Numbered from the stretch's first letter, positions 1 through 13,826 are shown. The stretch is 64,000 bases of DNA from Syngnathus acus (GCF_901709675.1 NC_051093.1:5477053-5541052); one strand, 5' to 3'. Made by a program: numbers and translations. Notes: a model not told the origin generated them from the sequence alone.

Positions 1-2546
<2,546 letters not shown>

Positions 2547-3419
2547 CTTGAAGTCTTGGGCGGCGCTTTATTTGGCCGCCGTGCTAGCCGTTTATTTGTT
2601 TAGCTAGCGTGCTAGCTAGCCGTCATTAGCTTGCTTCCCGCTTGGTGACGAATGTGATGCTTGAATGGCGACTTCTTTGTCTGCTCATTGGCCGAAATAT
2701 AGGGCGACACTGCCCCGAGAGGCGAATGTCGCTATCACGCAAATCTTAATGATCTTTTTTTAACGTGTAATAAATAACATTGAATACGCACAGTGGCTGT
2801 GCACAATATGACATACAGCTGACATGACTGCAATAACTTTGACCGACATTGAAAGCGACCATTTAGTATTTTCACATTTCAGCTACAGCTCTAATGTCAG
2901 TGTGTTCACAAATTTGTATTTAAATATTGCAGAAATGTTGCCATTCATAATAACAGCGCAATGATAGTAAGTTTTATCACTTATTTGCTCGTCAATGTGG
3001 CGCTTTTTCAGTAAAAAAATAAAAGTATACAAAATTCCTATTACAGTGAATGCAACATGCCACTTTTGTCCCTGTGCATTCCGATTGGACGATAAAGGGC
3101 TCAGAAAAACAGACTACGCCATATTTGCAGTTCAACAGCGAGACCTACTCCATGCGAAAATGTACAAATAGTAAGTGTCAGCTCACTGTTCACACTTTTC
3201 ACAATGGCTTCGATAACATTATGTCCTCTAATATCGCCCAACGGCTTCTCATAGTTACTTAACGGGTGATATCGCTCTTAAAATCCGCTCGCTTTTAGCA
3301 AGCCGATGTTCCGCAGGCGCTGCTTATCGTCTACAAACATAACACGCGTTTTCCTCTCATTTGCACGTCAAGAGTTTCTTCTCTGACATTCGCGTTTGAA
3401 GACTGCTCAAACCGGTGCT
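2547..3419. promoter_or_regulatory. tubg1/retreg3 divergent intergenic region
   Basis: The 873 bp between the two start codons must contain both promoters and 5' UTRs. The tubg1 side (about 2550-2720) contains a GC-richer stretch with repeated GCTAGC words and an ATTGG word (CCAAT on the opposite strand) near 2688. The middle (2740-3040) is AT-rich and featureless. No coding potential was recognised. Confidence 0.5.
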
Positions 3420-6400
3420 ATGGAAGACGTGGCAGAGGTAGACGTTGTCGGTGGCACGTCGGGTTCCAGTGCTACCGGCCTCCGGAGCCGACCGGGCTCC
3501 AGCGAGAGGGACGCTCAGGTGCGGGCGGTCAAAGCGGCGCTGCAGTCCCGACTGGGGCCCTCCGAGCCGCTGCTCACCTACCTGCAGTCGGTGCTGGTGT
3601 GGGAAAGACCCTTCCAGTGTCTGCTGCTCTATGTGCTGGTCAACGTTGTGTTTTGGTGAGAGGACACATTAACTTTGTATGCATTGCAACTGCTGTGTAC
3701 CTAAACATTTTGTACACGTCCATTACGTTTTGATTGGGAGAATCAATGCAAGAGTATCAATAAATGCCATCGCAAGGCTGTAAATGAGAGTTATACAAGT
3801 AATAATGTGATTATTATTGTGGTCATAGTTAGTAGTGGCGTAAGAACCACTTATTTTAAAACATGATACATTCTAAATACTCATTGAAGTATATAACCAA
3901 CCGTTCACACTCAATGTATGACTGAAAACTTTGCAAGACTACAGCAATTGTGGTTTTGTTATTTGTTTGCTTCTTAATGTGTCTAAATCTAATTTTCCAG
4001 ATCTTTGCACTGCAGATCACATGGCTAACCTCAATTACAAGCTTTAATATGCCAGCAAATTCTTGGTCAGGTTAATCTCCCAACTGTAGCTTTTGCATTG
4101 GTATTGATTAACAGCAAAAACAACCACAATAATAGTCATATTGTGATAAGGTCTCCAAGCAGAAATGATGGGCTTCTGTGTAAAAAAAGTTCAGCATTGT
4201 GTTCATAATAAGTCTTACATAACAGTCTTATATCATCGAGCGGACGTTAGAACAAGGGCCGTGTGTTGTCGCTGTTGACGAGCTGGCGTTCTCCTGCAGG
4301 TTCTTTGCGCTGACGTCTCTGCGTCTGTTGTTCCTGCTGGCGTCCGGCCTGGCCGTGGTGGTCTGCGTCGACATATGGAGGAACAAGATCTGGCCCAAGC
4401 TCAGAGGTGCAAACATGTTTTCTTCTCTGCTAGCATAAAACTGAAGAGATAAGACAGCCCACCCCCCCGCCACGCTGGACTCAACAAGGGATTTGTGTGT
4501 CACCTCCAGCAGTTAAGCTCCCATTCTTGCTTGTAAACGTGCCCTCTCGTAGTGTTCTGATTCTGACATGCGGCAGACTGGTGCCAGGGAGATTAATCGG
4601 TCCTATTTTTGGATGGTAGGAAAAAAATGTAACATCACCAACTGGATCAGTGGTTGTTGTTTTCTTTTCTTTACAGTCAGAAACCAGGATGAATCTGAAA
4701 GCGAGAGGTTGGTCACTGCAGCGGAAATTGTGTTTTCAAAAATATTCATACGCATGAAATGTCGTTTAATGTTGCTTTCACGCGCAGTTGGGGCCTGGTA
4801 CAGCCCGGCATCCTCAGCGTACCCGAGTTGTGCCACCACGTGGCCGAGGCCTGGGTCAGCGCCGTCGTGCTTGCGTCCAACCTGGCGCACTTCAAACGAG
4901 TCAACCCCGGCAGGGTGAGGACAATATGAGATTTGTGTTACCTAAAAACCTTTTTAATTCAGCGTTAAAAATACATTTCCATTTTTCTATGATTAATCTG
5001 ATATTATTTATTGTAATACAGATTCATTCACAAGAATATCTTTTTATTCCAAAATGGCGACATGTGCTTATGTGTTCCAGTTTTGCATCCTGACGAGCTG
5101 CCTCTTCTTCTCTTTGGCCGTGATTGGACGTTACGTTCCCGGGTTGTTGCTCTCCTACTCGGCTGGTGAGTCCTACCAAGCTCCCGTCTGTTAAAAATTC
5201 ACTTGTGTTGAAAAAGGGGGAGAAAACCTTAATGGATAAGACAGCAAGATGAAGGCAATCGGGCAGATAGACAAATAGGTCAGATGTGTTTAAACTCCTG
5301 ACTTACTTGCGGTGGTCCATGAGCCAGACTGCCTAGTTGATTCAATTATGGCTAATTTAGAAAAATGAAGTTTTAGTAAGAATTCTCTCTTTGTCTTGTC
5401 CAGTGATGCTGACCCTCCTGGCCCCTCTGGCGGCTTACCACAGGGTCTTTCAGCGCGTCTTTGTGAAGCTGGAGCCGGTCCTGCAGCGGCTGGACTTCAG
5501 CGTTTGCGGCTACATGATGTCCAAGCCACTGGACAACCAGTGTGAGGAACGCCGTCTGTTTTTACACGCATCAACAGCTTTTTCAGGAAATAAAATTATT
5601 TTCTTTGCATGTCGTTTTTAGTCCTGCGCATGCCTCTGCACGGTGTCCTCTCAGCTGATGGCAGCGACAGCGAGGAGGAGCTGGCAGCCTTCTGTCCTAC
5701 GGTCAGTAGGCGTCACAAAACCTTTTTAATCTATTAAAAACAAAAATCAAATGGCAAAGTTTGTTTGACAGGCTTAAAGTATAGATCTGTTGTGTCTTCC
5801 AGTTTGACGACGGCGTTGTGGCAAAGGAACTCGCCATGACCGACTCGGAGCACTCCGACGCTGAGATTTCCTACACCGACAATGGGACATTTAACCTATC
5901 ACGAGGCCAGACTCCGCTGACCGAGGGCTCCGAGGGTGAGTTATTATTTTTCATCTTCCGTTCAGCACAAAATAACATGTATAGAAAATGGATCTATCTT
6001 ACTGTCTGTGCTTTTGTCTGATTCAGATCTGGACCGACACAGTGATCCAGAGGAATCTTTTGCTCAGGATCTCCCGGACTTCCCTTCCATCAACCCAGAC
6101 GCCACTTTGATGGACGACGACGATGACACCAGCATCGGGCTGCCCAGCCTGGCTCTGTCCGGGCTACAAAGTCCCCGCGCCTCTGTACTGGATGTCGACG
6201 CTCATCTGGACTCGGATCAGGAGGACCTAGACGCCGAAATGTCCCTCAGCGGCCTGCCGCCCGCCTCCGACTTCATGGGCGACATCGCCAGCACCATGAT
6301 CCGGGCGGCGCTGGTCAGCTCCATGCAGCCTCGGCGACCCTCCGGCCAGCGCAGTCAAGCCTCCCGCAGGGCGGGAGCGCACCGCAGTTTTCGCAAGCAG

Positions 6401-6553
6401 TCCAGCTCGGAGCTGGACACGGACTTTGATGTGGAGGACTTTGAGATGCTGGATCAGTCCGAACTGAGCCAGATGGACCCCGTTGTAGAAGGGCAACGGC
6501 GAGAGAGTCAGGGCTCCAACTTTCTGTCCAGCCTGCTTGGTAAACCACAGTAA
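3420..6553 (+). CDS. retreg3: reticulophagy regulator 3 (FAM134C), complete
   Basis: RETREG3 is an ER-membrane protein of the FAM134 family that curves ER tubules and links them to LC3/GABARAP for ER-phagy. Nine exons: 3420-3655, 4300-4406, 4677-4707, 4788-4914, 5081-5165, 5404-5541, 5622-5701, 5803-5935 and 6027-6553. They join in phase to 487 residues. The reticulon-homology region has two long hydrophobic hairpins, about residues 64-105 ([16 protein letters not shown] onward) and 168-212 (from [16 protein letters not shown]). The acidic cytosolic tail carries the conserved TDSEHSDAE and [14 protein letters not shown] blocks. An LC3-interacting motif [10 protein letters not shown] has its core aromatic and hydrophobic residues at F451 and L454. 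Length is close to the human protein. The start ATG is the one giving the family-like N-terminus. FAM134A/B are less likely because of the tail blocks and the neighbouring genes. Confidence 0.97.
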
Positions 6554-6993
6554 AAACAACAACCAAGTTCAACTTTTAATGAGCGTGTTGGCATTTTAGA
6601 CAGTAGGTAAAATGTTCGTGTTTGATTCTTGCCCAGGTCAGCATCACTTTTGTTACTGTGAATATGTTATGGAACACCCAATCGGATTGGTAAGATAATG
6701 AATCACCAGCATTTTTTTATTTTTTTTTGGGCTTTTGCCAAGTCTCAGTAGAAACTCACACCACTACATCCTAAACGCTGTCATTCAGCCGTCACACTCT
6801 TTCCCGCAGAGGTCTGGACAAGAGGGCTATCTAACCAACACGGGACCAAATCTGACATTCCCGTTTGAGCCATCCGTGTTGCTTTCCCAGCAGGTTGTTT
6901 CTTCACAGGTTTTCAGCGTTTTTATGCTGCTGTTTTTTACTCATTTGCTGTTCTCCAAAGTTGCACGTCTTTATTTGGGAGACAATCTAATTT

Positions 6994-7101
6994 GACATCA
7001 AAATGTGCACTAGATATTATTTTAACTGTGTGGTTATCCTCCACACTGACATCAAAATGTGCACTAGATATTATTTTAACTGTGTGGTTATCCTCCACAC
7101 A
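6994..7101. repeat. 54-bp perfect tandem duplication
   Basis: Two adjacent copies of a 54-bp unit start GACATCAAAATGTGCACTAG at 6994 and 7048 and look identical throughout. It lies in the probable retreg3 3' UTR. The near-identity suggests recent slippage or replication duplication. Confidence 0.9.
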
Positions 7102-7603
7102 GGCAAAGATATTGGTCCCTAATGTTTCTGATACTTTGTGTGATTTTCTGTTACATGATTTTTTTTGTGCTGGATAAACAAATTCAAGACTAATTTGACT
7201 TTCTCACCCTTTAAATGACACCATTTAAACAGCCCAATGTAAGTGAAAGTAATGCTGAGATTGTCTTTTTTTTGGAGAAATATACAAATGACAGTTTATA
7301 GGGTTACTTGAAGTAAACTATTATTTTGATAGTTTGGTTTGTAAAGTGGCGCATAAATTTTGCGAGTATGCTGTGACTTTATGATGAAAAAATATGACTT
7401 GGTCATCCATACCAGACAGTTCAGTGAGCCACAGTTGAGTTTTTATCAGAATTCTAGACTAATATGTGTGGTTTTCAGAAGAAAATCACATACTGCACAA
7501 TGAAACAGCTGGATTCACAATACAAAAAAAATAAAAGTGTGCTCAGTTGTGTATTTTACCCTCTGAAATCGTTTTTATATGTTTTGATGTGCAAATTATA
7601 TTG

Positions 7604-7609
7604 AATAAA
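7604..7609 (+). terminator. Poly(A) signal AATAAA, probable retreg3 3' end
   Basis: Canonical AATAAA about 1.05 kb after the retreg3 stop, followed by a T/GT-rich stretch (7621-7640). A weaker AATAAA lies near 7528. Confidence 0.6.
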
Positions 7610-7931
7610 CTTTTCAATTAAGTTGCTTGTTTTTTGTGTGAGAACACTAAATTATACAATTATATATGTAATTAATAAATATTGAAGCAATTAGATTAAC
7701 CTGAAAGGTATACGAGTGAATTGGATTTCCATGCAGCCCTTCAAGCAATTGCATGAAGAAATAAACAAATCCAATTGGGGAAAGTGCTTGGTATCCCTTA
7801 TCAAGTGCTCAACTGAGACCGTTCATGTCCCTCCTGGACCTTGTGACTACATGTGACAACACGTTCTTATTTATTTATTCATTTATTTATTTTTTTACAT
7901 CGTGTAGTGTACCTATTGAAGCATGCATGAG

Positions 7932-10919
7932 GTGTACCTAATAACAGGCCACTTTATTAGGGAAATATCATGGTCAAAGGTCACAAGTGTCAAGCTCTAG
8001 TCCTCGGGGCCGCGTTCCAATATGTTTTCCAAGTTACCCTCGTTAAGCGCACCTGCGTGAAAAGTTTTAGCTTCTTTCACGTTCTGCAGGAGCTAAAACT
8101 TTTCACGCAGGTGCACTTAACGAGGGAATCACACAGACACTCCATTAGGTACACCGCCATTTTCAAGTGTACCTAATAACAGGCCACTTTATTAGGGAAA
8201 TATCACAGTCAAAGGTCACAGGTGTCAAGCTCTAGTCCTTGGGGCCGCGCTCCAACATGTTTTCCAAGTTACCCTCGTTAAGCGCACCTGCGTGAAAAGT
8301 TTTAGCTCCTTTCACGTTCCGCAGTAGCTAAAACTTTTCACGCAGGTGCACTTAACGAGGGAATCACACGGACACTCCATTAGGTACACCGCCATTTTCA
8401 AGTGTACCTAATAACAGGCCACTTTATTAGGGAAATATCACAGTCAAAGGTCACAGGTGTCAAGCTCTAGTCCTTGGGGCCGCATTCCAACATGTTTTCC
8501 AAGTGACCCTCGTTAAGCGCACCTGCGGGAAAAGTTTTAGCTCCTTTCACGTTCCGCAGTAGCTAAAACTTTTCACGCAGGTGCACTTAACGAGGGAATC
8601 ACACGGACACTCCATTAGGTACACCGCCATTTTCAAGTGTACCTAATAACAGGCCACTTTATTAGGGAAATATCATGGTCAAAGGTCACAGGTGTCAAGC
8701 TCTCGTCCTTGGGGCCGCGTTCCAACATGTTTTCCAAGTGACCCTCGTTAAGCGCACCTGCGTGAAAAGTTTTAGCTCCTTTCACGTTCCGCAGTAGCTA
8801 AAACTTTTCACGCAGGTGCACTTAACGAGGGAATCACACGGACACTCCATTAGGTACACCGCCATTTTCAAGTGTACCTAATAACAGGCCACTTTATTAG
8901 GGAAATATCATGGTCAAAGGTCACAAGTGTCAAGCTCTAGTCCTCGGGGCCGCGTTCCAATATGTTTTCCAAGTGACCCTCGTTAAGCGCACCTGCGTGA
9001 AAAGTTTTAGCTCCTTTCACGTTCCGCAGTAGCTAAAACTTTTCACGCAGGTGCACTTAACGAGGGAATCACACGGACACTCCATTAGGTACACCGCCAT
9101 TTTCAAGTGTACCTAATAACAGGCCACTTTATTAGGGAAATATCATGGTCAAAGGTCACAGGTGTCAAGCTCTCGTCCTTGGGGCCGCGTTCCAACATGT
9201 TTTCCAAGTGACCCTCGTTAAGCGCACCTGCGTGAAAAGTTTTAGCTCCTTTCACGTTCCGCAGTAGCTAAAACTTTTCACGCAGGTGCACTTAACGAGG
9301 GAATCACACGGACACTCCATTAGGTACACCGCCATTTTCAAGTGTACCTAATAACAGGCCACTTTATTAGGGAAATATCATGGTCAAAGGTCACAGGTGT
9401 CAAGCTCTCGTCCTTGGGGCCGCGTTCCAACATGTTTTCCAAGTGACCCTCGTTAAGCGCACCTGCGTGAAAAGTTTTAGCTCCTTTCACGTTCCGCAGT
9501 AGCTAAAACTTTTCACGCAGGTGCACTTAACGAGGGAATCACACGGACACTCCATTAGGTACACCGCCATTTTCAAGTGTACCTAATAACAGGCCACTTT
9601 ATTAGGGAAATATCATGGTCAAAGGTCACAAGTGTCAAGCTCTCGTCCTTGGGGCCGCGTTCCAACATGTTTTCCAAGTGACCCTCGTTAAGCGCACCTG
9701 CGTGAAAAGTTTTAGCTCCTTTCACGTTCCGCAGTAGCTAAAACTTTTCACGCAGGTGCACTTAACGAGGGAATCACACGGACACTCCATTAGGTACACC
9801 GCCATTTTCAAGTGTACCTAATAACAGGCCACTTTATTAGGGAAATATCATGGTCAAAGGTCACAAGTGTCAAGCTCTAGTCCTCGGGGCCGCGTTCCAA
9901 TATGTTTTCCAAGTGACCCTCGTTAAGCGCACCTGCGTGAAAAGTTTTAGCTCCTTTCACGTTCCGCAGGAGCTAAAACTTTTCACGCAGGTGCACTTAA
10001 CGAGGGAATCACACGGACACTCCATTAGGTACACCGCCATTTTCAAGTGTACCTAATAACAGGCCACTTTATTAGGGAAATATCATGGTCAAAGGTCACA
10101 GGTGTCAAGCTCTCGTCCTTGGGGCCGCGTTCCAACATGTTTTCCAAGTGACCCTCGTTAAGCGCACCTGCGTGAAAAGTTTTAGCTCCTTTCACGTTCC
10201 GCAGTAGCTAAAACTTTTCACGCAGGTGCACTTAACGAGGGAATCACACGGACACTCCATTAGGTACACCGCCATTTTCAAGTGTACCTAATAACAGGCC
10301 ACTTTATTAGGGAAATATCATGGTCAAAGGTCACAAGTGTCAAGCTCTAGTCCTCTGGGCCGCGTTCCAATATGTTTTCCAAGTTACCCTCGTTAAACGC
10401 ACCTGCGTGAAAAGTTTTAGCTCCTTTCACGTTCTGCAGGAGCTAAAACTTTTCACGCAGGTGCACTTAACGAGGGAATCACACGGACACTCCATTAGGT
10501 ACACCGCCATTTTCAAGTGTACCTAATAACAGGCCACTTTATTAGGGAAATATCATGGTCAAAGGTCACAGGTGTCAAGCTCTCGTCCTTGGGGCCGCGT
10601 TCCAACATGTTTTCCAAGTGACCCTCGTTAAGCGCACCTGCGTGAAAAGTTTTAGCTCCTTTCACGTTCCGCAGGAGCTAAAACTTTTCACGCAGGTGCA
10701 CTTAACGAGGGAATCACACGGACACTCCATTAGGTACACCGCCATTTTCAAGTGTACCTAATAACAGGCCATTTTATTAGGGAAATATCATGGTCAAAGG
10801 TCACAGTTGTCTAGCTCTAGTCCTCGGGGCCGCATTCCAAGATGTTTTCCAACATTCCCTCGTTAAACACACCTGCGTGAAAAGATTTTGTTCATTTTCA
10901 CGTTCTGCAGGAGCTAAAC
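7932..10919. repeat. 235-bp tandem repeat array, 12 full units plus one partial, each with a long hairpin
   Basis: Units begin at 7932 and recur exactly every 235 bp (8167, 8402, 8637, 8872, 9107, 9342, 9577, 9812, 10047, 10282, 10517), with a thirteenth, degenerate unit from 10752 that breaks down around 10919. Each begins GTGTACCTAATAACAGGCC. Each contains a near-perfect inverted repeat with 36-nt arms and an 18-nt spacer (first unit: 8037-8072 and 8091-8126). Across each unit border lies a second, 11-bp inverted repeat (ATTAGGTACAC / GTGTACCTAAT, 8144-8154 and 8167-8177). A DR1-like motif TGGTCAAAGGTCA follows about 38 bp into most units. Units are nearly identical but differ at shared diagnostic positions. 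No credible protein is encoded. The array probably derives from a palindromic transposable element. Confidence 0.95.
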
Positions 10920-10977
10920 GTAAAAAACGCATACAATGCGAGGTTCCAAGTCTAAAAGCACATTTATGTATAAGCAC

Positions 10978-11046
10978 ACATCTGGGATCGAACCAAGTTC
11001 TTACCAAGTAAGCTCCGTGTCACTAACCAGTCGGCTATTTCGACCT
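10978..11046 (-). mobile_element. tRNA-derived SINE relic
   Basis: On the minus strand a box-A-like TAGCCGACTGGTTAG and, about 30 nt on, a box-B-like GGTTCGATCCC have the spacing of an RNA polymerase III internal promoter. The cloverleaf is not fully formed, so this looks like the tRNA-related head of a SINE rather than a working tRNA gene. The body and tail are not clearly recognisable. Confidence 0.5.
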
Positions 11047-11104
11047 GGCAGTCCTCAGTCGTCTGCACTCTTTTGTACTTTGTGATGTGCATTCCAGTTT
11101 AAAG

Positions 11105-11795
11105 TGAACTGAATCTTTAGAATCGGTTCACTCAAAATATTTGTTCAAAAGAATCGTTCACCGAATCGTTCACAACACTTTATTTTTTTACCTCGTGTAG
11201 TGTACCTATTGAAGTGTCCATGAGGTGTACCTACTAACAGGCCACTTCATTAGGGAAAAATAGGCTGTTTGATCTGTGACGTCATTCGGACACTCCCCGT
11301 TGTTGCATAACGGCGCATGCAATAATTCATGCAAGCCGTTAGCTTGGAGAAAACGTGCATAAAAGAAGTGGTGTTTCAGTGAGTGGTTCTTTCGTTCCTT
11401 GGCAAATCGTAAATCTACATTCTGGCTTACATAGTTCACGCCAGGAGACGTAGCACGTTCACTGACTGATCCGTTGATGCACGGGAAGGCAGTTCACCCA
11501 TTAACTCGTTCGCGAACGGGAAAGTCAGGATTCGTTCCCTCACTGAATCGTTCTCGCGATGAACTGGAAATGCAAATCACAGACTCATTCACTCACAGAT
11601 ACGTTCAGTTGGTGAACGGGAAATGGAATTCACTACTCGTTCGTGAACGGGAAGTTGCGTCATTTTCTTCGTTTTGTTTTATGGCGAGGTGGCATCAGCT
11701 TCAATGCGCATTACCGACACCTACTGGTTGAAGTCATATGAACTGAAAAAGTTCACTGAAGAAATCAATTCTTTTGAACGAATCGTTCACTCACG
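11105..11795. repeat. Cluster of GAATCGTTCAC / GTTCGYGAAC palindromic short repeats
   Basis: GAATCGTTCAC-like words recur near 11120, 11151, 11163, 11544 and 11779, in direct and inverted form. They are mixed with GTGAACGGGAA words near 11514, 11612 and 11644, and with the perfect 12-bp palindrome CGTTCGCGAACG at 11507-11518 (one-base variant at 11638-11649). Such structure suggests a decayed, palindrome-rich transposable element upstream of psmc3ip. The family is not identified. Confidence 0.5.
11180..11255. repeat. Solo copy of the element found at the left edge of the 235-bp array
   Basis: This stretch (GTGTAGTGTACCTATTGAAG ... GGTGTACCTACTAACAGGCC ... CATTAGGGAAA) matches the left border of the array at about 7888-7966 with a few differences. 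The array and the SINE relic are therefore bracketed by two direct copies of one element. Confidence 0.75.
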
Positions 11796-12190
11796 AGCCA
11801 ACACAGAGGGTGATATGCGCTGCCTGAGCATTACTTTGCCTTTCAATGCAGTTTGTCTTCTTTCACGCCAAAGAATTTTAACTGCACCATTTCAGACAAC
11901 ACTTCGAGTTCTTCTTCTTTAGCCGGAAGTAGAATTTCTACCTCGTACAACCAAACGTGAACACTCACTCTTGTTTCGGTAAAATTTCCATGGAATTCGA
12001 CAATGTCACTTTAGTTAAGAATGCATATAATTTTTTTTTTTAAACTTTATGTTAGAGACGCTGAGGCTTGTGAGCTTTGAAAAATGTTGATGCTTGTACT
12101 GCACCTTTACAGAGACGATCTATTTGTGACGAATCATTTCGCGCGAAACTCAGTTCGGAAATAAGGCGGAAGACCGAGGACGAGTTGAAA
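11796..12190 (+). promoter_or_regulatory. Proximal upstream region of psmc3ip
   Basis: About 400 bp without repeats or coding potential, ending in the psmc3ip 5' UTR. The region just before the ATG (12100-12190) is the likeliest transcription start. No TATA box is obvious. Confidence 0.35.
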
Positions 12191-13682
12191 ATGAGTAAAA
12201 AGGACAACACTGACAGTAAGTTATCGATCATTATCATGCGGAATTTTAATTTGTAGTCGAGTTAAGTTGCCGCTAATGCTAAGTTTTAGTCAAATCGTCT
12301 AACATTAGCCGCGTGCTAGCTACGAGATTAACAGTATGGATCAAGTCGTACATCATTGCAATGCTTACTGTCCATTTACAATTTAAGGAGCAAAATATAG
12401 GTCATGCATAAGAACATTTTCATCTTCACAGGCGCCGCAGTCATCCTTGCCTACCTAAATGCCAAGAACCGTCCTTACAGTGCCCAGGATGTCTTCTGTA
12501 ACCTACAAAGCCAGCACGGATTGGGCAGAACGGTTAGGCTTTGAGTGGGTGGTTTGGGGGTCAAAGCAAAACATTGTGTTTTTCTTCTTTCTTGTCACCA
12601 GGCAGTGGTCAAATCCATGGAGCTACTGGCTCTGGAGGGCAAGATAAAAGAGAAGACTTATGGCAAGCAGAAGATTTATTTTGCTGATCAGGTTAGTTGC
12701 ACGTTGATAGGATCTTCGTATTGCATGTTGATCATTCTCCTCCTCCTCAAAGGCTCAGTTGAAAGATGTGAATGATGCAGACTTGAAGGCCATGGACGTT
12801 CGCATTGCCAGCCTCAATGAGGAGATGCAGGCCCTCAGCCAGAGCTGCGGACAGCTGAATGCAGGTACAGTAGCTCCATGTTCTCCAATGAGAAAACACT
12901 CCAAGTTTGAACATTATATTTGCCCAAAAAAACAAGATGGGAAAGAACATCTTGCATTGTCTTTTTTCAAATGATTCTAATGCATTTGGCATCCAAAACA
13001 TGGACCTTTAACAGATTAGTTTTAGAAGGTAATTTGTAGCTTAAAATGGGTTTTTCTGATGGCAACTGTTTTGTACAACATGTGTGGTTGCAGAGCTGAA
13101 GGAGCTCAACAACAGTCTGACCAGAGAGGAAATGATATCAGAAATCGCCAGGCTGAGAGACGAGTGTTCAGAATGTCACAAGCGTCTGGACAAGATAAAG
13201 TCGGCCAACAATCATGTCACGCCAGAGGAGAAAGACAAGGTTTGGAATATGAAATTGCCACTAAAGTCGAATAAAATGTTGGCATTTAAGCAAGATAGCA
13301 TAAAAATGTAATAATTTTGTACTATTATGCATTCACTTTCATCCAAACTATTTTATCTTCAGGTTTTGAAAGAACACAATGTTTATGTGAAAGAGTGGCG
13401 AAAGAGGAAGAGACTGGTAAGGACTTTAAGTCTTCGTAAAAATTGTTTTCCTCACGGAGGCTAATGTATAACTCCATGTTTGTTTGATTCTACTCAGACT
13501 TCGGACATTATGGACACCATCCTGGAGGGATATCCCAAGAGCAAGAAAGAGTTCCTGGTGAATGAAATAAAGATTTTAGAGTTAATTGAAACTTTTTTTA
13601 AACATCTGTGACATTTTCATTTCAGGAGGAGGTTGGCGTGGAGACTGATGAAGACTACAAGGTGGTCCTGCCGACTCTTTGA
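12191..13682 (+). CDS. psmc3ip: PSMC3-interacting protein / Hop2 homologue, complete
   Basis: Hop2 partners Mnd1 to stimulate DMO1/RAD51-type strand exchange (DMC1 and RAD51) in meiosis and also acts as a nuclear-receptor coactivator in vertebrates. Eight exons: 12191-12215, 12432-12532, 12602-12691, 12753-12864, 13094-13239, 13363-13416, 13498-13557 and 13626-13682, all in phase. They give 214 residues, close to the human 217. The N-terminal winged-helix DNA-binding region includes NRPYSAQDVFCNLQ and GKIKEKTYGKQKIYFADQ. A coiled coil follows (about residues 75-150), then the conserved NHVTPEEKDK and ILEGYPKSKKEF blocks and the C-terminal EEVGVETDEDYKVVLP. The start gives a family-typical short MSKKDN leader. 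The gene lies tail-to-tail with mlx, as in mammals. Confidence 0.97.
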
Positions 13683-13820
13683 AGACACATTTTTTGTATT
13701 TAAATGTACCTAACAACCTTTATTAAGAATGTCTATATGTTGCAGTTTGTACATTCTGTTTCTTTTTAGTTCATCTTGTGTGCTCGTGTTTATTTCCTGT
13801 ACAGTATTTACTGACAACTT

Positions 13821-13826
13821 ATTAAA
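13821..13826 (+). terminator. Poly(A) signal ATTAAA, psmc3ip
   Basis: The common variant ATTAAA lies 139 bp after the stop. An A-run at 13856-13873 downstream may be genomic. This implies a short 3' UTR. Confidence 0.55.

Larger units (their letters stand above)
6554..7931 (+). other. retreg3 3' UTR and downstream flank
   Basis: AT-rich sequence without coding potential. It holds a 54-bp tandem duplication (6994-7101), a poly(A) signal (7604-7609) and, at 7863-7893, a TTTATTTATT-type low-complexity tract just before the 235-bp array. The 3' UTR is probably about 1.1 kb. Confidence 0.6.

Noticed and set aside
7970-10761. Near-identical 68-residue open frames (MVKGH...) repeated in the 235-bp array
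   Set aside because: They are open only in units lacking a TAG at the hairpin loop, are made partly of the inverted repeat, and match no protein family; they are by-products of the repeat.
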